A stretch of 64,000 nucleotides of DNA from Notamacropus eugenii (Eukaryota; Chordata; Mammalia; Diprotodontia; Macropodidae): contig NC_092875.1 in the NCBI RefSeq assembly GCF_028372415.1, positions 188,633,522-188,697,521 of the forward strand, written 5' to 3'. A program made the translations under genes and the position numbers. This document shows, piece by piece, positions 1 to 12,735 of the stretch. Numbering within the stretch: the first letter of the stretch is position 1; each line of letters starts with the position of its first letter. Under the pieces are notes generated by a model. The model made no database searches. It had not been told where the DNA came from and worked only from the letters and a program-made list of their open reading frames with translations.

Positions 1-123
1 AATGGTAGCATCTGAACTCAAATCTGGGCCTCTTAACCAGCTGCTTGCTACTGATCTCCAAAACCAGACTGCACAATTCAAGAAAAACCATTCCCATTTA
101 TCTAGTGACCATTTATAAAATAC

Positions 124-322
124 CTACTGTTGTTGTTAAGTCTTGTGAGTCATATACAACTCTACATGATCCCATTTGGGGTTTTCTTGGCAAATATACT
201 GGAGTGGTTTCCTTTTCCAGCTCAAATTAGGAACTGAGTCAAACAGGGTTAAGTGACTTGTCCAGGCTCACACAGCCAGTAAGAACCTGAAGCTGAACTT
301 AAACTCAGGTCTGCCCTAAATG
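124..322 (-). repeat. tRNA-headed CORE-type SINE
   Basis: The reverse copy begins with the gttgttgttaagtc tail, includes the conserved gttttcttggcaaatatactggag block and gtgacttgtccaggctcacac, and ends near ctcaggtctgcc. The head is truncated. Confidence 0.85.
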
Positions 323-883
323 CCTACTATGTGCTAGGTAACACAAAGCAAACTTGGTCCCTGCCCTTATGGACTTTAGAGTCTAAGCAAGGAATAAAAC
401 ACATACTCTGTTCTCCTATATATACATGTTATGATTTCTGCTTTCTTACAATTAGAATAAATGGGCTTCTTTGTTATTTTCTATGTGTGTCCCGCTTCTC
501 CTCCTGGCAGGAATGAAAGTGTCTCTTGGAAAAGGGCCGGGGGAGAACGTGTTGGAGATGTCAATTCTGCCTCCCTTTGAGCCACACAAGGACAGCCAAC
601 CCTTCATCGCCACTAGCAGATCTCCAACACCTGAAGTCTCAGCTATACACATGGGGCTTACTTTTATCTGGCTCTGGTTACATGAACAATCTATTCAAGA
701 GTCACATCTAAAAGTGCCATGGAAGGTTAGATCTGTTATTATAAATCAGGAAAAGTAGGAAGAGCCAATCTAGAAAACTGAGGTAAGAAAAGTGACTTTT
801 TCATTTGAATTATGTTTTCTAACTGCCTGCCCTCTCCAGGTTCAGCCCTCTAGTTCATTTTATGTGGACTTTTTGATGGGTAT

Positions 884-1120
884 TTTTGTTGTTGTTCAGT
901 CATTTCAAACTCTCTGTGACTGCCTGTGGAGTTTTCTTGGCAATGATACCGGAGTGGTTTGCCATTTCCTTCTCCATCTCGTTTTACAGATGAGAAAACT
1001 TGAGGCAAACAGGGTTAAGTGACTTGCCCAGGGTCACACAGCTAGTAAGTGTCTGAGGCTTGATTTGAACTCAGGTCTTCCTGACTCCAGGCCAGGTGCT
1101 CTATCTGCTGCACTGCCTAG
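884..1120 (-). repeat. tRNA-headed CORE-type SINE, nearly full length
   Basis: The gttgttgttcagtcat tail at left, the ttgccatttccttctcc block, gtgacttgcccagggtcaca and the reverse tRNA-like head (tttgaactcaggtcttcct) are all present. Confidence 0.9.
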
Positions 1121-2544
1121 TTTTCCTTTAAACAGGTATTATACCCTGGATGTTAATTATTATGCATGTTTGAATATTAAACTCCAAGAACAGACCTTAA
1201 AGAACAGATATCTGTTTGTGAAAACTGAAACATCTGTTCAGCTGCCATAGTTGGGATTTCAGGTATAAAAGAGTATCAGGTCTTTCTCCTTATTCTGGTA
1301 ATTCATGGAATAGGTGATATGCTAGCTGGTCCCTCGTTATTTGTTACAGAGCTTTTTATAAGCAGAGTTTGAGGATGCGAAAGCAGAGAAAATATTTAGG
1401 GAGTTAATCCATGTGGGTACATGGGAGAGAAGTCAAGTCACTACACCATCAATAGGGTGTAAGCAGACCCAATTTCAGGACCCCAGGATAAACTTTGCTT
1501 GGAGTAAGTAGCACCAACTAGGGCATATAGCAAGAAATACACCTTCAAGTTAGCTTTGCAATTCATGATGTGAAAATAATCCAGGGGCTGTGATAAATTC
1601 AGTTGAGTAGGAGGGAACATTCATTACTAAATTCAAATCCCAGAGTTGGAAGGGACTATAGCAGTCATCCAGTCCAACACATAGGATTTGGGATTCCTTT
1701 TTTACTTCACAGGAGAGTAGCAGGCTTCCTACAACATGGAATGAAAGAAGGAAGATAGCATTGGGTCTGCAACTCAACCTTACTGAGAGCAAATGTCACT
1801 GCTTCCTTCTAGAAAGAGGGTGGGAAAGAGACCAGACCACCTGAAAAGAAAGGAAGGAAGGAAGGGGAAGTCTATCAGAAGGTATAGAGTAGGATGAGTT
1901 AAGGATTTTTTATGGGACTGGGGAAGAAGGAAAGGTATAATCTGTGATGGCAAGAGCCTGAACCTCTTCTTTGATAACCCAAGACCAGCTTCTGACCTTC
2001 CATTCCCCTCATGTATTTCTACTTTGTTGAAGGAGTATATGTGTTAAATCTTTGCCTCTTAAAATTTTCAGGGATTTTATATTCCCTCACCTGAGGCAAA
2101 GCCCAGGTAGTCTCAGGTTAGTTACTGCTATAGGTGAGAAGGCTGGAGTTATTTTTCAGGTGCAGATAATGGGATATTTAAGGGGGCATTATAGGCATTT
2201 GGAATTAATCCCAGGAGGGCTTGGAACCATAGATAGAGATAGTCCTGGGTCTATGTGGAGGCTGGTCTGGATCTACTGGTGTTTTGAGTCCTGAGATAAA
2301 ATCTACAATGGGACCCAGTGCCAAAAACCATAGGCCAATGTTATTACTTGGGGGCCTGTGACGATCAAGCCTAGATAAATGTAGATATACGACTTAGTTC
2401 TGAGATCCCAGTGGTTCTTGTAAGGGAAAAGAGAATGCCCAGGATGAAGTTAGAGGGATCCAGAGCTTAGGGAGGGATGATATTTGAGAACATAGCTGAA
2501 TGGGTCCCTGTCATTTAACATGATTCAAATACTGCTCTTCCAGA

Positions 2545-2816
2545 ATAAGGTTCATCAAATCTAGCCCGTTTTTTACTGCCCACAAGCTAAGATTGGGTTT
2601 TACACTTTTAAATACAATGAAACTTTATTTTTTTTTTAAAAAAATTCTTAGCTTCTGGGCTCTATGAAAACAGGTGGTAGATTAGATCTGGCCATGGGCT
2701 GTAGTTTGCTGACCCATATTCTAGAATTGAGTGATGTAAAAGAAATTGCATATTGACTTAGGAAAACCACAAATTAACATTATCTATGTTAATATGCATT
2801 TGTTTGACACCTCTGT
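2545..2816. mobile_element. hAT-like short DNA-transposon relics
   Basis: Two fragments: about 2545-2715 ends gtagtttgctgaccc, resembling ends of Charlie-type elements. 2740-2816 contains gcatattgacttag-like sequence and ends gtttgacacctctg, the same sequence and end as the element at 41780-41973. Confidence 0.45.
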
Positions 2817-3577
2817 CTAGATGATCTGTGGGTCCATAATCTCGTATTTTTGGATAATGTTTGGAATTTCAGAGGAGGTGGTAACTTAGAAAGACCTGAC
2901 CCACCTGATGTCAGTCCAAAATTCACTAGGAAAAAAAGAAAATTTCAATGCAAAGAAACCCCATAGCTCGCTATAAGAAAGACTTCTTTACGTTCTAACT
3001 TTGTGGACTTGGTTCATATGTATTTAATGACAAATTCAATTTTGGAAAGTTCTAGGTTGATTCTCTTTCCACTTCATAGATTATGCAGACCCTCCTGCTT
3101 TTTCTTTCTGGTTGCCTTTGAGTCAATGTATCCTAGGTTTGCAGTGGGTAAAGGTCTTCTAAGACATATGAATTTTGATTATGGGTGACCTCTTACTATG
3201 AATGACCAAGGATCATCTGTATTTTCAAGATCTCAAAAAGAAAGTTTCCTCCTGTCTGCCTTAATACATGGTGCCCTTATTCAGTCAGCTTGTCCAGTTC
3301 TAGGAACAGGAAAGGTTTCATTCTTTGGGTCAAGACTGAATACTGTTGAGAAACATCTGTTTTCTGAATGTTTGCCCTCAAAGACAACTGCTTACTTAGT
3401 TCTTTCTCTATGAAGGTCCTGGATTCAGCTCCAAGAGATTTTCCATCCAAATATCTACCAAACTACTTAACTCCCTGGGACCAAGGGATCCACTGCAGCT
3501 GTAGTTCCCAATGACCCCATCATAACACTCTCTCTGCTCTACTTAGGTCCATAAAACTATAGGAATATGTGTTTATA

Positions 3578-4705
3578 ATTTAATATTTTATTTTTCTTCA
3601 ATTACATATAAAAACAATTTTAACCTTCATTTAAAAGTTTTTTTGAGTTCCAAATTCTCTCTCTTCCTCCCTCCCTCCCTCATTGAGAAGGCAAGCAATT
3701 TAATATAAGTTATACGTGTGCATTCATGTGTGCAAAACATAGCTTCATGTTAGTTATGTTATAAAAGAAAATACAGACCAAAAAAAAGAAAAACAAAGAA
3801 ACTAAAGGAAAAGTATGCTTTGATCTGCATTCTAATTCTGTCAGTTCTTTCTCTGGAGATGGATAGCATTTTTCATTGTAAGTCCCTCAGAATTGTCTTG
3901 GACCATTGTATTGCTGAGAAGAGCTGTCATTCACAGCTGATCATCATACAGCTGTTACTGTATACAGTATTATCCTGGTTCTGTTCATTTCATTTTGCAT
4001 TACAGTTCATGTAAGTCTTTCCAGATCTTTCTGAAAGCATCTAGCTATCATTTTTATAACACAATAGTATTCCATCACAATCATATACCACAAGTTGTTC
4101 AGCCATTACCCAACTGATGGACATCCCCTCAATTTCCAATTCTTTGCTACCACAAAAAGACCCACTACAAGTATTTTGTACATATAAGTCCTTTTCCTTT
4201 TGGTTTTTTAACTTTCCAGACACAGACCTAGTAGTGGCATTGCTTGGTCAAAGGATATGTGTGGGTTTATAACCCTTTGGGCACAGTTCCTAACTGCTCT
4301 ACAGAATGGCTGAATCAGTATACCATTTCATCAATACTTCATCATAGTCTCAATTTTCCCACACCTCTGCCACTATTTGTCATTTTCCTTTTCTGTCATA
4401 TTAGCCAGTCAGATAGATATGAATTAGTAGCTCAGAGTTGTTTTTTAACATTTCTCTAATCAATAGTGATTTAGAGCATTTTTTACCAGACTATATATAG
4501 TTTTGATTATTTTATGAGAAAACTGCTGACCATTTGTCAATTGAGGAATGGCTTTTATTTCTATACATTTTGACTCAGTTATCTATAAATTTGAGAAACG
4601 AGGTCTTTATCAGAAAAACTTACTGTAAATTTTTTTCAGTTATGATTATTATGTATTTCTTTCCATCCTATTTTACCCTGGTCTATCCTACTTTCTTTCT
4701 CCTTT
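3578..4705 (-). mobile_element. LINE-1 3' end (ORF2 C-terminus and 3' UTR)
   Basis: Reading the minus strand, it ends with the 3' UTR, a cctccctccctc block at 3666 and an A-rich tail at the left. The frame around 4041-4223 shows decayed ORF2 end words such as GCGxxSWVMAEQLVVYD-like sequence. Many changes; inactive. Confidence 0.85.
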
Positions 4706-4772
4706 TACCCTGTCCATTTTCTTTCTTTCTTCCTTTCTTTTCCTTCCTTCCTTCATTTCTTCCTTCCTTTTT
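4706..4772. repeat. TTTC/TTCC simple repeat
   Basis: A pyrimidine tetranucleotide run between two L1 3' ends. It probably grew from an L1 tail. Confidence 0.85.
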
Positions 4773-5815
4773 TTGAAAATAGCATTTTTTCCAATTACAT
4801 GTAAAGATAGTTTTAAACATTCATTTTTATAAGATTTTAAGTTCCAAATTTTTCTCCTTCCTTCCCTCCCATCTCTTCTCCCCAAGAGAGCAGGCAATCT
4901 GATACAGGTTATACATATGCAATCATGTTAAAAATATTTTCACATTAGTCATGTTGTGAAAGAAGAAATAGAACGAAAAGGAAAAAAACACAAAAAAAGT
5001 GAAAATAGTATGTATGCTTCAATCTGCATTCAGACTCCACGGTTCTTTCTCTGAATGTGGATAGAATTTTCTATCATGAACCTTTTGGAATTATGTTGGA
5101 TCATTGTAATGCTGAGAAGACCTAAGTCATTCATAGTTGGTCTTCACACAGTGTTCCTATTACTGTGTACCATGTTCTCCTGGTTCTGCTCATTTCACTT
5201 TGCATCAGTTCATACAAGTCTTTCCAGATTTTTCTGAAATATGCCTGTTGATCATTTCTTATAGGATAATAGCAGTCCATTATATTCATATACCACAACT
5301 TGTTCAGCCATTCCCCAATAGATGGGCATTCTCTCAATTTTCAATTCTTTGCCACCACAAAAAGAGCGGTTGAAATGTTTTTGTACATGTAGGTCCTTTT
5401 CCTTTTTTATGGTCTCTTTGGAATACAGACCTAGAAGTGATATTGCTAGATCAAAACGTATGCAGTTTGATTGCCCTTCGGGAATAGTTTTAAGTTGCTC
5501 TCCAGAATGGTTAGATTAGTTCACAAGTCTACCAATAATGCATTTGTGTCCCAAGTTTCCCACATCCCCTCCAACATTTATCATTTTCCTTTTCTATCAT
5601 ATTAGCCAATTTGATAGGTGTGAGGTGATACCTCAGAGTTTAATTTTCATTTCTCTAATCAATAGTGATTAATCAATAGTGATTTAGAACATTTTTTCAT
5701 ATGACTATAGATAGCTTTAATTTCTTCATCTGAAAACTGCCTATTCATATTCTTTGACCATTTATCAGTTGGGAAATGACTTGTATTCTTCAAAGTACTT
5801 ATTTATTTAAAGGTT
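4773..5815 (-). mobile_element. LINE-1 3' end (ORF2 C-terminus and 3' UTR)
   Basis: A second antisense L1 fragment. The minus frame at 5131-5337 reads CPSIGEWLNKLWYM, FRKIWKDLYELMQSEMSRTR and ends CEDQL, the ORF2 C-terminus of marsupial-type L1. It is 5' truncated. A 14-base local duplication (aatcaatagtgatt twice, 5657-5684) is present. Confidence 0.9.
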
Positions 5816-6748
5816 TTTTTGGAGGGGTTTTGGGGAGAGCTCAGGCAAATTTCTGCCATCTCGGCTCTGCCCACCTTCATGTCTATTTAACTCACTCATG
5901 ATACCCTTGTGATCTTTTGGTAAAAGATCATGCTTCTTCTTTTATCAACCAAACCAGATGAATGAATGAATTCATGAATTAAAAACAAAGATATTCAATT
6001 AGAACAGAATAACAAGGAATTGTATCAGGTATTAAATAAACTGGCACCCATTCAAAATGATCACCATTCCTACATATTTCTTTTGGGAAGCTCTAGTCTT
6101 ATCTCCCAGTTAAGCATTGTTTCCTGATACCACCTAACCCCAATTCTTACCCCTTTTTTGTGGTCTGCTGACCTGGAGGGGACAGACAAGGGAGGGGGGT
6201 GGAATCCATCAATCACTGTCAGAAAGTTTTTGGAGAAATTTGATGTAGCTCTAAGATACACTGTGGTTCAGGGGATATAGTACTAGGCTTCTCAGTATAA
6301 GAAAAATGTGCTTTCTAAAACCCCATACTTAACTCTCCCTTTTCATCAAAGACTAGAAAGGATGTCAGAGCATAGGACACATTCTGTTATCTTCCTCTCT
6401 TTCCCTTATTTATCTCCTCTAACTCCATACCTCATCCTTCACAAGACTTCTTCCAGAGCTTTTTAAAGCAATCTCTGAAAACTTATGATCTTCATGATGT
6501 AATCTTATACAACCTTCTAGTGGGTAGAGTTCTAAAGAGAATATAGAGTATATTAAAAACATATTACACAATACTGGGAAAACTCAAAAAAGAAACATTG
6601 AAGCAAGGCAAGGAAATAAATTAAATCCTAATGGACATATTCATTTATACTAATAAAAATGACCTATGACTATAAGTTTCAAATCTCAAACCACAACTAA
6701 ATTCAGTTTTCACAAAACTGGTCTTCTTTTAATGTCCATATTCAGTCG

Positions 6749-6995
6749 ATTGTAATTCAGTCATTTTTTGACTCTTCATGACCCTATTTGGGGCTTTCTT
6801 GGCAAAGAAACTAGAGTGGTTTGCCATTTCCTTCTCTAGCTCATCTTACAGATGAGGAAACTGAGGGTAACAGGGTTAAATGACTTTCTCAGGGTCATAC
6901 AGCTAAGAAGTGTCTGAGGCTAGATTTGAATTTGGAAAGATGAGTCTTCCTGATTCCACACATGGCACTTTTTTCACTACTCCACCTAGGTGCCC
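6749..6995 (-). repeat. tRNA-headed CORE-type SINE
   Basis: Contains the gactcttcatgaccctatttggg tail region, the gtttgccatttccttctc block, gggtcatacagctaag and the reverse head ending ccacctaggtgccc. Confidence 0.9.
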
Positions 6996-8319
6996 TGAAA
7001 GGTCCAGAAATCACTCCTAAATGTGGCTGCTGCAATATTCTTTGTAATGCATTCTTTAAATCATAAAATCACATTATCTCAGCGGGTTTGTGAGAAGGCC
7101 TCCAGTTCAAGCTATACCTAAGCAAACATCTAAACAGTGGTCCCAATAAAGGGTTATCCCGTCTCCATTATACACAGAACCTTCAGTTACTTGTGTAAAA
7201 GAAGTGTGAAGAAGTGTTTACTTGACTTTTCTCTTTTAGGAGGAGTGAAAGACAACCTGATGAAATTATAAGGCATTCTCCTTTTTAAAATTTACACTCC
7301 AGCTCAATTATATTACATAAGGACATTAGTAGACTTTGGATCCTTTTGCATATGAATGGATCAGAAAATGGGGCTAAGCTTGGTAGCAACAATCAATGGA
7401 CTTGCTCCAGGGTGAAGATTACCTCTCTCAGTCCACTCAGTTAAGAGATTTTAAGATTTTAAAAGCCAGGGATGAACCCTGCTTAAAAAAGAAAGACTTT
7501 AGCCCCATGGGTTCAATACCTTGCTGCTGGAGAAGCAAGGACTGAAGTTCAAGAAAGCACCTGGACCAGGGATTCAAATGAAACAATTCCAGAGAGAAAC
7601 CAAGAATCTGATGTCTTGAACTAAGATCCTATTCAGGAGATGTCAAGACTGCTATGATTCTAGGAGGAGAACTTTGGTCCTTTCCAAAACTATAAACAGA
7701 GCTCTAGTCAGGTGTCAGCTGAGCCTAAAGCTGAAAATAGTAACAGAAAAACAGCAAAAACCAGAGCTCTTTAAGAACTAGAACTTCTCTTCCAGTCTTG
7801 GGGTAGACCCCAGGAGCTCCACAGACCTAGTCTTTGCTCAGCAGAAATTCTGTTTCCTATGACTTTGGCCACTCTATAAAACAACTTCAGAAGAAGATGT
7901 GGGGGGAGGGGGTTGCTGTAGCACTAGGCATTGCTTGGCTGCACGTTCCCCACTCTGTATCTATGTACTTTCAAGAGTGTACATCCCAGGCACTGTTCTG
8001 TTGTTGCTGTCCTTACTCTACTATTTCAGTATGTGCCTTTGTTAAGGGGTACTTGTGCCTTCTGGCTGACTACTGAAAGGAGCCATACTGGTGGGGACAC
8101 CTGAGCTATAATTTTAGGATTGCAGACTCACAAATAACCTTGGAATGGTGAGTAGACAGTGGAAGGAAAAGTAAAACCATAAGTGTAAAAGAAGGCAGCA
8201 TGGTAGAGGAAAAAGAATACAACATCTGGAATCTGAGGATCTCAGTTTAACTTTGAACTCTGTCTTTTACTACCTGTGTGAATTTGAATTTAGGGTTGTT
8301 GTCCCTTTCAGAAACCCTT

Positions 8320-8695
8320 CCTATGAGTGTGAGTTGGGAAGAGTAGGGACATTTACTTGGAGAACTCCCAGCATTCTGAGGTAGGCAGTCCACTGCACTA
8401 CTTGATAAGGTTTTTGCTATGAATTTTTCCCTTATATCTACCTTAAGTCTGTCTCTTTTCATCTTCCATCCATTATTTCTAGTATTGTCCCAAATGGACA
8501 AATAGAGCAAGTCTATTTCCTCCACCACATGGCAGCCATCCAAATGCAGAAAGAAAGCTACCATTGTTCCCATGAAACCTTCTCTTTTCCAAGGTAAACA
8601 CACTATAGTGTGTTCAGCTGGTCCTTGTATGGCATAGTCTCTAGCCATGCCACAGTCATCACTGCCCTCTTCTGAATCTGCTGGAGTTTATCAAT
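8320..8695. mobile_element. CR1/L3-like LINE fragment
   Basis: Carries the tcttctcttttccaaggtaaac, catagtctctagcc and cctcttctgaatctgctgga words of old CR1-type elements, followed directly by an L2 tail. The 133-codon minus-strand open frame at 8247-8648 overlaps it and is not a gene. Confidence 0.45.
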
Positions 8696-9260
8696 TCATT
8701 CCTCTGCTCAAAAACTTTCAAACTTCAGGCTTTTCCCCACTTCCCAATGAATAAATTCAACCTCCTTAGTTTGACATTCGAGGTCCTTCAGAATCTGGCT
8801 CCAAATGATTTTGCTAGCTTTACTACTCCCTTTAATGTATTATCTATTCCATTCAGGTTGGACTACATAGCACTTTCCATCCTTTCCTGGCACCCCACAT
8901 TTGCTCAGGACATTTCCCTTACTTAGAATGCACTCCCAACTTCTACCCCCAATCTCTACTTGCTGACATTTTTTTCTCCCCCAAGGTCCAGCTCAGATTC
9001 TATATCCTTCAGGAACTCCTTCCATATATCTCCAGTCAAAAGTGAACTCTCTCTCCTCAATTATCTTTTTTTGATTGCACTTGTCACTTTCTACTTATTG
9101 TAGCATGATAATTATTTGTATACATATCTTATCTCCCTTACTAGATTAGAAGTTCTCAGAGGGGAAATGACATGTGTTTTTTTTTTCTAATTTGTCTCCC
9201 CCTGGTGCCTACTACAGTTCCTTGCAACAATAGGTGCTCAATACATTAAATTTGTATTTT
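8696..9260 (+). mobile_element. L2 LINE 3' end
   Basis: Classic order: aacctccttagtttgacattc, gaggtccttcagaatctggc, aggaactccttcc, then agatta..agttctcagagggg and the terminal gtgcctactacagttcc / aataggtgctcaatac. Confidence 0.85.
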
Positions 9261-10639
9261 ATTGAATTATTATTTAATTTCCACCTGGGATTTGATCTGG
9301 CATAAAGACCACTTGCTCACTATTCTTTCCCCAAATGTATTAATTGTGTAGTTCCCAAATTAGATAACAGTTTCATTTCAACAAAGAAATGGATCCAATT
9401 ACCAAAGTGCCTCCTCATTTATTTGATCCTGGTGTAACATAGTTGTTCTGACCCTACTGTCTCAGGGCCTGTCACACCTTCCCCTCAAGGTTCTCAGGTA
9501 CACTAGGAGGGAGAGTGGAAGTGTCTCTTTTCTCTACTGCCTTTGGCTCTTGACCCTCCTGGCAGTGTTCCCTCTCTTTTTAGGGTATTACAATGAGCAC
9601 TTTCATTCAATTTAACCACTCAAAACTGAGTAGCTTTACAAAGGGATATTTACTTCACAAATATAGCAAGAAAAAATGCCCAAACATTTTCCTCAATCCA
9701 TTGGAGGCATAATCTCTAATCATCTCAGTCTCTGATGGTGGAGGATGGGGTGATTAGGTTCACAATTTAGCTCAGTTCCTACTTAGTAGCGGTTACACCT
9801 AGTTCATGTCCAAAGGTGGCATCACCGCCAGGTCTTACTGTTATTTATATGGAATGTTCAAGTCCAGGGAGGAGCTGGGCCACCTTTCTATTTATTCCAT
9901 GTATTTTTTTTCTTTTGGTCAGTTTCCACTCAGGTTAGTATTAAAATCAAGATTACCTAGGTCCTATGAGTCTATAGAGTTCAAAATAAGAGAAAAATGT
10001 TTGACTCTTGTTATTATACTAGTTTGGAATGGGGTGGGGAGACATGGAAAATTATGGATAGTACTCTAAGTGCAGAGATGTATCCTGAAGCTTTGGTCAG
10101 GGGTCAAGGTAACATTGAGTTCTTTTTTGCTCAGTAGGCTGGTAATGGATGACTCTAATTGCCATTTCCTTCTTCCTGGGATCTGTTCATCTTGGTTGGT
10201 AGTCTGATTTTAAAGGGTTTTAATGAAGGCTTATGCTTCAATTCTGTGTTCCAAACCTCTGAATACCCTGCCTGTAGAAGAAAAGACAATGTCAGCTCTT
10301 TTCTATCTCAGACCTCAAAATGATATTGTTAAACCCTTTCTCTCAGGTGGCTCTAGAACAGGGCTGTGGTAGAATCACAGGAAGGGTCTGGAGTTCACAT
10401 ATCTAGACCATATCCAAAGGAAGTGGATTGTGCAGATCTATCAAGATAGGAGTTATGGTATTTCTACGATTGAGTCATTTCTTTAGAGACCCTAAACCAA
10501 AAACCAAAAGGTAGAGAAATGAGGTTTCTGGCTGATTCCTACCAGACTCCCAAAGCAATTTCTTTTCTATCTTGACCTCAATATCCCTCATAATGGTAAA
10601 TAATCAGATGATCAAGATACAAATACATACGTATCTTCA

Positions 10640-10770
10640 TTAACCTTTCTTTTGTAATTCTTTGTATTTTATTTTATGCATTTAAAAGCATTCTGTTCTG
10701 AGAAGGACTCATAGGGATCCATTCAAAACCTATGAAGCCCCCATATGTCCTCAAGCCCCACCAACAAGCC
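10640..10770. mobile_element. Possible hAT-like relic
   Basis: Shares words with the elements at 11568-11775, 25556-25728 and 49066-49306 (aattctttgtattttattt, ggatccat). Confidence 0.3.
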
Positions 10771-10782
10771 ATAAGATAGTGG

Positions 10783-11046
10783 GGGCAGCTAGGTGGCACA
10801 GGTGGATAGGGTGCTGGGCCTGGAATCAAGAGGACCTGCATTCAAATCCAGCCTCAGACACCTACTATTTGTGTGAACCTGAGCAAGTCATTAAACCCTC
10901 AGTTTAGTGACCTCAGTTTCTCATCTATGAGATCCTTCTCATCTAGAAAAGGAAATGGCAAACCATTCGAGCATCTCTACCAAGAAAACCCCAAATTGGG
11001 TCACAGAGAGTCAGACGTGACTGAAATGACTCAACATAAACAATAA
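10783..11046 (+). repeat. tRNA-headed CORE-type SINE, full length
   Basis: Head gggggcagctaggtggcaca, B-box-like attcaaatccagcc, core gagcaagtcattaaaccctc, and tail ggaaatggcaaaccatt..gtcagacgtgactgaaatga. Confidence 0.95.
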
Positions 11047-11049
11047 AAG

Positions 11050-11290
11050 ACCACTTGAGAAACATCTGGGGTAAGTTCAACTTCTCCAGAAAAGAAAAGC
11101 CTTCTTTCTGGTACTGATCCAGTTCCATAGAATGATGCATAATTAGTTGATTGAAAAAATGGACGGAAAGTTTGGGAATGAGAATAGACAAAGATTAACA
11201 TGACAAATAAAAAGACTGGACCAAGGATGAGCAAGCCAAATAGAAAGAATTGTTGGGGTAAATGCTTTATTATGCCTGCTTTGCTTCTTA
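11050..11290 (+). repeat. Unclassified direct repeat, copy 1
   Basis: Pairs with 12510-12735: shared order of cttctttctggtac/ctttctctcaggtac, atccagttcc, agtttgggaatgag, aaagactgga/aaagattggg, caaatagaaagaa/caatggaaagaa and ttattatgcc/ttatgacttc. Family unknown. Confidence 0.6.
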
Positions 11291-11371
11291 TACCTGGGTG
11301 ATCTTGGATGTCACTCATTTCCTTCACCTATAAAATCAGAGAATTGCCCTACATGATAGAAACGTCCTTAA

Positions 11372-11432
11372 TTTTTTTCTTTCTTTCTTTTTCTTCCTTC
11401 CTTCCTTCTTTTCTTCCTTCCCTTTCTTTTCT
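11372..11432. repeat. CTTT/CTTCC simple repeat
   Basis: An imperfect pyrimidine tetranucleotide run following a SINE-like tail (cctataaaatcagagaattg). Confidence 0.85.
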
Positions 11433-11567
11433 GAAAGAAACCCACTTTCCCAAGTCAATAGCAATCAGAGAAAGTATACATAGGAGAATGTATACCAGAC
11501 GATACAGAATAATGAAACTTTCCAACTGGGGGTAAGTTTAGTATCCTTTCTAGCTCTAAAGCAACTT

Positions 11568-11775
11568 GTCATGGACCCCTTAGACAGTTGGGTAAAGCCT
11601 ATGGATCTATTCTCAGAATAATGTTTTTAAATGCTTAAAATAAAATACATAGAATTACAAAAGAAATCAAAAGTTAGGGAAAATAGAGATGATTTTTCTC
11701 CAGCTAAGTTTATGGGTCTCCTGAAATCTATCCACAGAGTCCCATTTGTGGACCTCAGGCTAAGAACTCCTGTAT
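11568..11775. mobile_element. hAT-like short element
   Basis: catggaccccttag at left, ctatccacagagtccc and a final ctaagaactcctgta, which is the inverted end ggttcttaac of the same family as 25556-25728. Confidence 0.45.
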
Positions 11776-12509
11776 GAAATTCTATAATCCTACGCACAGC
11801 AGGAGGTCCCCAGCTAAAATCTTGAAATTCTTTCCCAACTTTCTGCTCCTATTTGCCCCCTTGTGGTTCATTCTTGAGAAAATTGAATGTATTGCTTTTT
11901 CATCTCTCCTGGGAAAACCTGCTCTTCAGAAAGGATTTTACATCAGTCATTTACAGTTTAGTGTGAATTTGGGTTAGATGTCACCTCTCGATTGTTGTTT
12001 GCATTTTAAGTTTTATATTTAACTGAAAAATTAAAGACCTGATCCTCCTCTAAAGGAATTTCAGAGTGTATTCAGAAGACAGAAAGATCTATCTGAAATC
12101 ACAATTTGTAGGTTGCCATCTATATGATCTATGAGTAGGGCTGACCCTCAAGCTGTAAACAAAGTATGTAGGGAGAAAAGAAAGAAAAACTGCAGCCTTT
12201 CCACAGGCCCATCTGTGCTAGTAACTATTGTCCTGAGCCTTATCTCAGATTTACTCTAAGGTTAATCCAGTGAGGATGAGCTATTCAAATTCTGTCATGA
12301 TAAGATATCAGAAACTTGAGCTTGCTGTACTAGCCATCTTGCAGGAAAACTGGAAAGGGGAGGGGAGGGTAACAAACAAACATGTACCTCACCTGAAACT
12401 GACAGGCCAAGACAATACAAAGATAAGACCTGAAGGAAAGAGTCTACACTGATGATCCCCTCAACTCCATCAGCCATCCAGGAGCCAAGAACACACATGG
12501 GTAATTTCA

Positions 12510-12735
12510 TTTATAAGGGGAAAGCTTTCTCTCAGGTACATATCCAGTTCCCCTGAATAGTGCTTAAAAGGTGGATTTTTTTTTTAAGGAAAGCAACAGT
12601 TGTTACACAGGAGACAGATAGTTTGGGAATGAGTCCAAATGAAGATAAAAATGACAGATGAAAAGATTGGGTCAGGGCTGAGGGAGTCCAATGGAAAGAA
12701 CAGGTGAGGCAGATGCCTTATGACTTCTATCCTAT
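12510..12735 (+). repeat. Unclassified direct repeat, copy 2
   Basis: Partner of 11050-11290, about 1450 bases away in the same orientation and clearly diverged with small gaps. Confidence 0.6.

Noticed and set aside
471..758. 95-codon + frame preceded by an acceptor-like ctcctcctggcag
   Set aside because: No matching protein, no donor-linked partner exon, and frames of this length arise by chance in the flank.
8247..8648. 133-codon minus-strand open frame
   Set aside because: It overlaps a CR1/L3-like repeat fragment, resembles no protein family and has no supporting context.
10783..10870. tRNA-like sequences with A and B box words (also at 16138, 32287, 42838, 62438)
   Set aside because: These are the tRNA-derived heads of SINEs; they continue into core and tail sequence and do not fold as complete tRNAs.
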